Shown here one piece after another: positions 32,498 through 38,839 of a DNA stretch of 38,839 nt (the stretch's first letter is position 1; every line of letters begins with the position of its first letter). This DNA comes from Streptomyces yangpuensis (GTDB lineage: Bacteria; Actinomycetota; Actinomycetes; Streptomycetales; Streptomycetaceae), in NCBI RefSeq assembly GCF_001005295.1, contig NZ_LBMK01000001.1:679439-718277 (forward strand), in the 5' to 3' direction. The notes below the pieces were generated by a model. It worked only from the letters and a program-made list of their open reading frames with translations, ran no database searches and was not told the origin of the DNA. The position numbers and the translations under genes were made by a program.

Positions 32498-33769
32498 ATG
32501 CGGCGTGGCATAGCGGCCACCGCGCTGGTCGCGGCCCTGGCGCTCGCGGCGACGGCTTGCGGCGGTGACGACAAGGGCGACGGCGGGACCGACGCCGGCG
32601 GCGAGCTTTCCGGCACGGTCACGTGGTGGGACACCGCCAATGACGCCGAGAAGGCGAGCTTCCAGAAGATCGCCGAGGGCTTCACCGCGAAGCACCCGAA
32701 GGTGACCGTCAAGTACGTCAACGTTCCGTACGGTGACGCGCAGAACAAGGTCAAGAACGCCTTCAGCAGCGGTTCCGACGCGCCTGACGTGATCCGCGCC
32801 GACGTCGGCTGGGTCGCGGACTTCGCCTCCCTCGGCTACCTCGACGAGGTTCCGGCGGACATGGCGAAGAAGGTCGACGCCGAGTTCCTGCCGCAGGCCG
32901 CGGCCAGCGGCAAGTACGAGGGCAAGACCTACGCGGTGCCGCAGGTCATCGACACCCTCGGCCTCTTCTACAACAAGAAGATGCTCGCCGACGCCGGCGT
33001 CCAGCCCCCCAAGACGCTGGCCGAGCTGAAGACCGCCGCCGAGGCGATCAAGGCGAAGACCGGCAAGGCCGCCCTCTACCTGCGCGGCGACGACTCGTAC
33101 TGGTTCCTCCCGCTGATCTACGGCGAGGGCGGCGACCTCGTCGACGCGAAGAACAAGACGGTCACCGTCGACAACGAGGCGGGCGTCAAGGCCTTCAAGA
33201 CCGCCCGTGACCTGGTCGCCTCCGGCGCCGCGGTCACCAACGCCACCGACGGCTACGCCAACATGCAGACGGCCTTCAAGACCGGCGAGGCCGCCATGAT
33301 GATCAACGGTCCGTGGGCCGTCGCCGACACCTACGCCGGCGACCAGTTCAAGGACAAGGCCAACCTCGGCATCGCCGCCGTCCCGGCCGGCTCGGTCAAG
33401 GCCGGCGCCCCGCAGGGCGGCCACGACCTCGGCGTCTACGCCGGCTCGAAGAACCGCGCCGCCGCGCACGCCTTCGTCGAGTACATGACCTCGCAGGAGG
33501 TCCAGGTCCAGTCCGCCAAGGAGCTGAGCCTGCTGCCGACCCGTACCGCCGCCTACGAGCAGCCGGACGTCAAGAGCAGCGAGATGGTCGCGTTCTTCAA
33601 GCCGGCCGTGGACAAGGCCGTCGAGCGCGCCTGGATCCCCGAGAACGGCTCCCTCTTCGAGCCGCTGAAGGTCGAATACACCAAGGCGATCACCGGGGCT
33701 TCGAGCCCGGAGGACGCGGCCAAGGCGGCCGGTATCGAGTTCCGTAAGATCCTCAAGGGCTGGAAGTAA
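32498..33769 (+). CDS. malE: maltose/maltodextrin-binding lipoprotein
   Basis: 423 residues. The signal peptide ends in a lipobox, LAATAC (Cys21). The mature protein is a typical ABC sugar-binding protein: GTVTWWDTANDAEK at the start, GKTYAVPQVIDTLGLFYNK (about 152-170) and GEAAMMINGPWA near the middle. It would bind maltose or maltodextrins outside the cell and deliver them to MalFG. AAGGAG six bases before the ATG is a strong ribosome-binding site. First gene of a rightward operon followed by malF after seven bases. Confidence 0.96.
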   Translation: MRRGIAATALVAALALAATACGGDDKGDGGTDAGGELSGTVTWWDTANDAEKASFQKIAEGFTAKHPKVTVKYVNVPYGDAQNKVKNAFSSGSDAPDVIRADVGWVADFASLGYLDEVPADMAKKVDAEFLPQAAASGKYEGKTYAVPQVIDTLGLFYNKKMLADAGVQPPKTLAELKTAAEAIKAKTGKAALYLRGDDSYWFLPLIYGEGGDLVDAKNKTVTVDNEAGVKAFKTARDLVASGAAVTNATDGYANMQTAFKTGEAAMMINGPWAVADTYAGDQFKDKANLGIAAVPAGSVKAGAPQGGHDLGVYAGSKNRAAAHAFVEYMTSQEVQVQSAKELSLLPTRTAAYEQPDVKSSEMVAFFKPAVDKAVERAWIPENGSLFEPLKVEYTKAITGASSPEDAAKAAGIEFRKILKGWK

Positions 33770-33776
33770 CGAAACG

Positions 33777-34823
33777 ATGGCTGCTGACACCAGCCAGTCT
33801 GTGGTGAAGGCCGCGGACGACGGAGTCGGGAACGACTCCGCCGTCCGCGGCCGGAGCCGCTGGACTGACAGCGGGAACACAGGGAACGCACGGAGGAAGG
33901 GCGGCCTGAGGCACGCCCTCGCCACCCACTGGTACGCCTGGGCCATGGTCGCCCCGGTCGTGCTCGTCCTCGGCGTGATCATCGGCTGGCCGCTCGTCCG
34001 CGGCGTCTACCTGTCGCTGACCGACGCCAACGAGCGCAACGTCGCCCGTGACATCGGCGCCCGCCACATCGACGCCACGTACGAGTTCATCGGACTCGAC
34101 AACTACACGGCGGTGCTCGGCGACCCGGTGTTCCTGCAGCGGCTGGTGTGGACGGTGATCTGGACCGTCGCGTGCGTGTCCATCACGTTCGTGCTCGGAC
34201 TGACCCTCGCCAACATGCTGAACCGGCAGTTCCGGGGCCGCGCCGCCTACCGCATGGCGCTCATCCTGCCCTGGGCCGTGCCCGGCTTCGTCTCGGTCTT
34301 CGCCTGGCGGTTCCTCTTCAACCGCGACAACGGCATCCTCAACAAGGTCCTCGACGGCGGCGGCATCGCCGCCGTGCCGTGGCTCGACGACCCGACCTGG
34401 GCCAAGTTCTCGGTCATCGCCGTCAACGTCTGGCTGGGCATCCCCTTCATGATGGTCGCCCTCCTCGGCGGCCTGCAGTCCATCCCCGGCGAGCTCTACG
34501 AGGCAGCCGAGATGGACGGCGCCACCGCCTGGCAGCGCTTCCGGCACATCACCCTGCCCGGGCTGCGCACGGTGAGCATGACGGTGATCCTGCTCTCCAC
34601 CATCTGGACCTTCAACATGTTCCCGGTGATCTTCCTGCTCACCCGGGGCGGGCCAGGAGACTCCACGGAGATCCTGGTGACCCAGGCCTTCCGGGAGGCC
34701 TTCATCACGAGCCCGCGCGACTTCGCCGTCTCCGCGACGTGGGGCGTACTGATCCTCCTGCTGCTCATGATCTTCGCGCTGGTCTACCGGCGCTCGCTGC
34801 GCAAGCAGGGAGAGGTGTGGTGA
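33777..34823 (+). CDS. malF: maltose ABC transporter permease
   Basis: 348 residues. A cytoplasmic N-terminal region of about 45 residues precedes the first membrane segment (about 53-75), with around six segments in total. The conserved coupling-loop motif EAAEMDGATAWQRFRHITLP (starting at residue 242) contacts the ATPase. With MalG it forms the channel for MalE-bound sugar. In Streptomyces the ATPase is normally the shared protein MsiK encoded elsewhere, consistent with no ATPase gene here. It starts seven bases after malE, and its stop TGA overlaps a possible GTG start of malG. Confidence 0.95.
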   Translation: MAADTSQSVVKAADDGVGNDSAVRGRSRWTDSGNTGNARRKGGLRHALATHWYAWAMVAPVVLVLGVIIGWPLVRGVYLSLTDANERNVARDIGARHIDATYEFIGLDNYTAVLGDPVFLQRLVWTVIWTVACVSITFVLGLTLANMLNRQFRGRAAYRMALILPWAVPGFVSVFAWRFLFNRDNGILNKVLDGGGIAAVPWLDDPTWAKFSVIAVNVWLGIPFMMVALLGGLQSIPGELYEAAEMDGATAWQRFRHITLPGLRTVSMTVILLSTIWTFNMFPVIFLLTRGGPGDSTEILVTQAFREAFITSPRDFAVSATWGVLILLLLMIFALVYRRSLRKQGEVW

Positions 34824-34825
34824 CC

Positions 34826-35668
34826 ATGACCAGCACGCGTACCAGGGGCAGCCGCTCCCCCCTCGCCTCCGTCGGCCTGCACGCGACCCTCGTCGTCGCG
34901 TCCGTCATCGCCGTCTTCCCGGTCCTGTGGATCCTGCTGACCTCGCTCAAGCCCGCGCAGCACGCGATCACCACGGACTTCGTCAAGGAACCCACGCTCA
35001 GCAACTACACGTACCTGCTGGAGTCGAGCCACTTCCTCGACTGGTTCCTCAACTCCGTCCTGGTCGCCGGCGTCACCACCGTCCTCGGTGTCTTCATCGC
35101 CGCCACCACCGGATACGCGGTCAGCCGGTTCAAGTTCCCCGGCATGAAGCCGCTCATGTGGACCCTGCTCATCACGCAGATGTTCCCCATGGCCATCCTG
35201 ATCGTCCCGCTCTACAACCTGATGGGGCAGCTCGGGCTGCTCAACCAGCCCGTCGGCCTGATCATCACCTACCTCACCATCGCCGTGCCGTTCTGCGCAT
35301 GGATGATGAAGGGCTTCTTCGACACCATCCCGGTCGAGATCGACGAATCCGGCCGCGTCGACGGACTCAACCCCTTCGGCACCTTCTGGCGGCTGATCCT
35401 CCCGCTCGCCAAGCCCGGACTCGCCGTCACCGGCTTCTACGCCTTCATCACCGCCTGGGGCGAGGTCGCCTACGCCTCCGCCTTCATGGTCGGCGAGGAG
35501 AACCTCACCCTGGCCGGCGGTCTGCAGACCTTCGTCACCCAGTACACCTCCAACTGGGGTGCGATGAGCGCCGCCTCGGTCCTCATCGCGATCCCCGCGG
35601 CGATCTTCTTCGTTTTCGCCCAGCGTCACCTCGTCGCCGGGATGACGGCAGGCGCCACCAAGGGCTGA
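34826..35668 (+). CDS. malG: maltose ABC transporter permease
   Basis: 280 residues from the ATG at 34826; GAGAGG lies ten bases upstream. A GTG at 34820, overlapping the malF stop as GTGA, is an equally credible start. Around six membrane segments are visible. The coupling loop is IDESGRVDGLNPFGTFWRLI, a divergent EAA motif as usual for the MalG subunit. Partner of MalF in the maltose/maltodextrin importer. Confidence 0.95.
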   Translation: MTSTRTRGSRSPLASVGLHATLVVASVIAVFPVLWILLTSLKPAQHAITTDFVKEPTLSNYTYLLESSHFLDWFLNSVLVAGVTTVLGVFIAATTGYAVSRFKFPGMKPLMWTLLITQMFPMAILIVPLYNLMGQLGLLNQPVGLIITYLTIAVPFCAWMMKGFFDTIPVEIDESGRVDGLNPFGTFWRLILPLAKPGLAVTGFYAFITAWGEVAYASAFMVGEENLTLAGGLQTFVTQYTSNWGAMSAASVLIAIPAAIFFVFAQRHLVAGMTAGATKG

Positions 35669-35719
35669 CCACCCGAGCCTGCCCGTTCCACCTCCCGGCC
35701 CGACCTCTCCAAGGACGAC

Positions 35720-37369
35720 ATGACCCAGCACCTCGCCGACGCACTTCCCACCGCCACCGGCACCACGCCCGGCTGGTGGAGAGACGCGGTGATCTACCAG
35801 GTCTATCCGCGCAGCTTCGCCGACTCCAACGGGGACGGCATGGGGGACCTCGAAGGCATCCGCAGCCGCCTGCCCTACCTCAAGGAGCTGGGCGTCGACG
35901 CCGTCTGGCTCAGCCCCTTCTACGCCTCCCCGCAGGCCGACGCCGGCTACGACGTCGCCGACTACCGGGCCATCGACCCCATGTTCGGCACCCTGCACGA
36001 CGCCGACGCCCTGATCCGCGAAGCCCACGGCCTGGGCCTGCGGATCATCGTCGACCTCGTCCCGAACCACTGCTCCGACCAGCACGAATGGTTCAAGCAG
36101 GCGCTGCGCGAAGGGCCCGGGTCGCGGCTGCGGGAACGCTTCCACTTCCGTCCCGGCAAGGGCGGGAACGGCGAACTGCCGCCCAACGACTGGGAGTCGA
36201 TCTTCGGCGGGCCCGCCTGGACCCGGGTCGCGGACGGCGAGTGGTACCTGCACCTCTTCGCCCCCGAGCAGCCCGACTTCAACTGGGAGCACCCGGCCGT
36301 CCAGGACGAGTTCCGCTCCATCCTGCGGTTCTGGCTCGACCTCGGCGCCGACGGCTTCCGCGTCGACGTCGCCCACGGCCTGGTCAAGGCACCCGGCCTG
36401 CCCGACCTCGGCGCCAGGGACCAGCTCAAGCTGCTCGGCAACGACGTCATGCCCTTCTTCGACCAGGACGGCGTCCACGAGATCTACCGCTCCTGGCGCC
36501 GGATCCTCGACGAGTACGAGGGCGACCGCGTCCTGGTCGCCGAGGCCTGGACCCCGACCGTCGAACGCACCGCCCGCTACGTGCGCCCCGACGAGATGCA
36601 CCAGGCCTTCAACTTCCAGTACCTGACGGCCGACTGGAACGCGGACGCCCTGCGCGAGGTCATCGACGGCTCGCTGGCCGCGATGCGCCCGGTCGGCGCC
36701 CCCACCACCTGGGTGCTGTCCAACCACGACGTCACCCGCCACGCCACCCGCTACGCCAACCCCGCGGGCCTCGGCACCCAGCTGCGCGAGCCGGGCGACC
36801 GCGAGCTCGGCCTGCGGCGGGCCCGCGCGGCGACCCTGCTGATGCTGGCGCTGCCCGGTTCGGCGTACGTCTACCAGGGCGAGGAGCTCGGCCTGCCCGA
36901 CGTCACCGACCTGCCGGACGAGGTCCGCCAGGACCCGTCGTTCTTCCGCGCGGCCGGACAGGACGGCTTCCGCGACGGCTGCCGCGTCCCCATCCCGTGG
37001 TCGGGTACCGAGGCCCCGTACGGCTTCGGCACCGGCGGCAGCTGGCTCCCGCAGCCGGCCTCCTGGGCCGAGCTGAGCGTCGAGGCGCAGACCGGCGACC
37101 CCTCCTCCACCCTGGAGCTGTACCGGGCAGCCCTGCGGCTGCGCCACGAGCACCCGGACCTGGGCGAGGGCGAGTCGGTGGACTGGCAGGACGCTCCCGA
37201 GGGCGTCCTGGTCTTCCGCCGCGGGGACTTCCTCTGCGCGGCCAACACCACCGGCACGGCGGTGCGGTTCCCCGTCACCGGCGAGGCCCTGCTGTCCAGC
37301 GGCGCGACGGTCGAGGACGGCGTGCTGCCGGCCGACACCACGGTGTGGTGGCAGGTGACGTCGGGGTGA
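35720..37369 (+). CDS. aglA: GH13 alpha-glucosidase
   Basis: 549 residues, normal length for bacterial GH13 alpha-glucosidase/oligo-1,6-glucosidase. GWWRDAVIYQVYPRSFADSN opens the catalytic barrel; catalytic residues are Asp216 (GFRVDVAHG), Glu275 (VAEAW) and Asp337 (SNHDVTRH). It is cytoplasmic and would cleave sugars imported by MalEFG to glucose. AAGGA precedes the ATG by about seven bases. It follows malG by 51 bp without a terminator, so it is likely co-transcribed. The stop overlaps the GTG of the next LacI gene. Close paralogue of the gene at 30047-32275 but without the insertion. Confidence 0.95.
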   Translation: MTQHLADALPTATGTTPGWWRDAVIYQVYPRSFADSNGDGMGDLEGIRSRLPYLKELGVDAVWLSPFYASPQADAGYDVADYRAIDPMFGTLHDADALIREAHGLGLRIIVDLVPNHCSDQHEWFKQALREGPGSRLRERFHFRPGKGGNGELPPNDWESIFGGPAWTRVADGEWYLHLFAPEQPDFNWEHPAVQDEFRSILRFWLDLGADGFRVDVAHGLVKAPGLPDLGARDQLKLLGNDVMPFFDQDGVHEIYRSWRRILDEYEGDRVLVAEAWTPTVERTARYVRPDEMHQAFNFQYLTADWNADALREVIDGSLAAMRPVGAPTTWVLSNHDVTRHATRYANPAGLGTQLREPGDRELGLRRARAATLLMLALPGSAYVYQGEELGLPDVTDLPDEVRQDPSFFRAAGQDGFRDGCRVPIPWSGTEAPYGFGTGGSWLPQPASWAELSVEAQTGDPSSTLELYRAALRLRHEHPDLGEGESVDWQDAPEGVLVFRRGDFLCAANTTGTAVRFPVTGEALLSSGATVEDGVLPADTTVWWQVTSG

Positions 37370-38370
37370 CCTCCCCCCTCCGGCTGACGGACATCGCCGC
37401 GCAGGCCCAGGTCAGCGAGGCGACCGTCAGCCGTGTGCTCAACGGGAAGTCAGGCGTCGCGGCCGGCACCCGGCACAAGGTGCTGGCCGCGATGGACCTG
37501 CTCGGCTACGAGCGGCCCGTGCGGCTCAAGCGCCGCAGCAACGGCCTGGTCGGACTGCTGATCCCGGAGCTCACCAACCCGATCTTCCCGGCGTTCGCGC
37601 AGGTCATCGAGCAGGCCCTGGCCGGGCACGGCTACACGCCGGTGCTGTGCACGCAGACCCCGGGCGGGGCCACCGAGGACGAGCTGGTGGAGCAGCTGGA
37701 GGCGCGGGGCGTCACCGGCATCGTCTTCCTGTCCGGGCTGCACGCCGACGCGCACGCGGACCCCGCCCGCTACCAGCGCCTCGCCTCCCGCGGGCTGCCG
37801 TTCGTGATGATCAACGGCTTCAACGAGCAGGTGAACGCCCCCTTCATCTCCCCGGACGACCGGGCGGCCGCCGAGATGGCCGTACGGCACCTCCAGGACC
37901 TCGGGCACGAACGGATCGGGCTGGCCATCGGGCCGACCCGGTACGTGCCCTCGGCCCGCAAGGAGCAGGGCTTCCGGTCCGTCGTCCCGGACGCGGAGGC
38001 CGAGGGGCGGATCCAGCGCACCCTCTTCACGGTCGAGGGCGGGCACGCCGCAGGCGGCGCCCTCCTCGACCGCGGCTGCACGGGCATCGTGTGCGGCAGC
38101 GACCCGATGGCGCTCGGGGTGATAAGGGCCGTGCGCGAGCGGGGCCTGCGGGTGCCGGAGGACGTGTCGGTCGTCGGCTTCGACGACTCGCCGCTGATCG
38201 CCTTCACGGACCCGCCGCTCACGACCGTCCGCCAGCCGGTACGGGCGATGGCGACGGCCGCGGTCGGCGCCCTGCTGGAGGCGGTGTCGGGGACACCGGT
38301 CCAGCGCACGGAGTACGTCTTCCAGCCGGAACTGGTGGTCCGAGGCTCGACGGGCCAGGCGCCGGAGTAG
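37366..38370 (+). CDS. second LacI-family regulator of the maltose locus
   Basis: 334 residues from the GTG at 37366, overlapping the aglA stop as GTGA. The HTH region RLTDIAAQAQVSEATVSRVL is nearly identical to that of MalR at 28870-29910, and the recognition segment SEATVSRVLNGK is the same in both, so the two proteins probably read similar operators. The effector domain keeps PELTNPIFPAFAQVIEQAL and VVGFDDSPLIAFTDPPLTTVRQPV but is about ten residues shorter around positions 200-215 (ARKEQGFRSVVPDAEAEG). Ligand response may therefore differ. Likely autoregulated with the operon. Confidence 0.92.
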   Translation: MTSPLRLTDIAAQAQVSEATVSRVLNGKSGVAAGTRHKVLAAMDLLGYERPVRLKRRSNGLVGLLIPELTNPIFPAFAQVIEQALAGHGYTPVLCTQTPGGATEDELVEQLEARGVTGIVFLSGLHADAHADPARYQRLASRGLPFVMINGFNEQVNAPFISPDDRAAAEMAVRHLQDLGHERIGLAIGPTRYVPSARKEQGFRSVVPDAEAEGRIQRTLFTVEGGHAAGGALLDRGCTGIVCGSDPMALGVIRAVRERGLRVPEDVSVVGFDDSPLIAFTDPPLTTVRQPVRAMATAAVGALLEAVSGTPVQRTEYVFQPELVVRGSTGQAPE

Positions 38371-38596
38371 GGGCGGGGCGGGATCGGCTGGGCGGGTCCC
38401 CACCCCCGCGGCCCCGCCCTCCGGGCCGGTGGCTGCCCACCCACCTCAGGGCGCGGTGTGGTCGGGGCACGGCGGCAGATGGCGGGGCGGCGGCTTCGAC
38501 GGTGCGGGGTGGTGTGGGGGGCGGGAGCTGCCCGGGCCTTGGTCAGTGACGCGTATGGGGGTTTCCGTCAGTCCCATCGTCTCTCCGTGTCGAGCC

Positions 38597-38661
38597 GGTC
38601 CGTCAAGGGCGCTCCTTCGTCGCGTCGCTTCGCGAGGGCCTTCGGCCCCCCTTGACCGACC
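38597..38661. repeat. multi-branched inverted repeat
   Basis: Outer arms GGTCCGTCAAGGG (38597-38609) and CCCTTGACCGACC (38649-38661) pair with one mismatch. Inside are two small hairpins, TCGCG...CGCGA (about 38620-38635) and GGGCC-TTC-GGCCC (about 38636-38648). Confidence 0.75.
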
Positions 38662-38776
38662 GTCCCGCCCCGGAAATCCGAAAGACTGCCGGGAAACCCC
38701 CAAAGGAACGGGCCGGGGGAGCAGGACACTTAGGGGCGGTGCCCTGCGCGGGCGAAGCCCGGCACGCCTCCAATCG

Positions 38777-38824
38777 CTACGCGCTCCTGTCGGAAGGCGT
38801 CCGCAGGCATCTTGGGCTGGGCAT
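38777..38824 (-). CDS. possible 15-residue micro-ORF
   Basis: ATG at 38824 preceded by GGAGG with six-base spacing encodes MPSPRCLRTPSDRSA and stops at TAG. The GGAGG is part of the 11 bp direct repeat. Whether it is translated, or acts as a leader for something beyond the window or for downstream sequence, is unknown. Confidence 0.3.
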   Translation of the reverse strand: MPSPRCLRTPSDRSA

Positions 38825-38839
38825 AAGCCGCCTCCAATC

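Larger units (their letters stand above)
38371..38839. other. repeat-rich non-coding region at window end
   Basis: 469 bp with no convincing long gene. It holds a structured inverted repeat (38597-38661), an 11 bp direct repeat CGCCTCCAATC at 38765-38775 and 38829-38839, and a 15-codon ORF with a good ribosome-binding site at 38777-38824 on the minus strand. The style resembles dispersed Streptomyces intergenic repeats as I remember them. Confidence 0.55.

Noticed and set aside
1..38839. tRNA, rRNA, riboswitch or origin sequences.
   Set aside because: I saw no tRNA-like cloverleaf, rRNA segment, recognised riboswitch core or DnaA-box cluster when reading both strands.

Overview
The window is a segment of a high-GC actinobacterial chromosome, almost certainly Streptomyces. 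Evidence: strong third-position G/C bias, GTG starts and four-base start/stop overlaps, a glnE/glnA2 neighbourhood, a WhiJ-like regulator module (HTH-DUF5753, DUF397 and HATPase genes), and a malR/malEFG/alpha-glucosidase locus. No RNA gene or CRISPR array was found.

Layout. Positions 1-3153 hold the end of an alpha/beta hydrolase, a two-CBS protein, and a leftward run of three membrane-anchored or secreted proteins (DUF305, DUF3105 and a His-rich protein) that may handle metal. Positions 3326-8183 hold a GlnA2-type glutamine synthetase-like ligase, a six-repeat propeller/lectin-like protein behind a possible ECF promoter, an arylamine N-acetyltransferase, a tiny secreted protein and a gamma-glutamylcyclotransferase-like protein. 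Positions 8131-13617 hold two leftward paralogous PIG-L deacetylases, one secreted and one with a long cytoplasmic tail and a membrane anchor. Positions 13812-16802 are glnE. Positions 16876-18800 hold a CAP-domain secreted protein and a membrane protein, separated by a 575 bp intergenic region rich in candidate regulatory sites. Positions 18856-23986 hold a winged-helix protein with a PEP-rich linker, then the WhiJ-like module, a broken HEAT-repeat gene and a GNAT acetyltransferase. Positions 24133-28762 hold a Tat-exported phospholipase C, a lipoprotein with an internal duplication, an IS5-type transposase remnant and a PAP2-family membrane protein. Positions 28870-38370 are the maltose/maltodextrin locus. 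Positions 38371-38839 are non-coding and repeat-rich.

The most notable structure is at 22480-23166. A 687 bp segment with imperfect 17 bp terminal inverted repeats is flanked by a 5 bp direct repeat, ATTCG. Removing the segment and one ATTCG rejoins the two halves of the HEAT-repeat gene exactly in frame. The segment carries one small unrecognised gene and no visible transposase, so it looks like a non-autonomous, cargo-bearing mobile element. The same HEAT gene also carries a single-base frameshift near 22074.

In the maltose locus, malE, malF and malG encode a lipoprotein-dependent ABC importer whose ATPase is not in the window. Two GH13 alpha-glucosidases would hydrolyse the imported sugar, and two LacI-family regulators with almost identical DNA-reading helices lie next to them. 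The two arms look like a mirror-image duplication of a GH13-LacI pair. The leftward alpha-glucosidase carries a roughly 195-residue in-frame low-complexity insertion built from GGCC-N3-GGCC mini-palindromes. All functional calls rest on reading motifs by eye; no searches or alignments were run.
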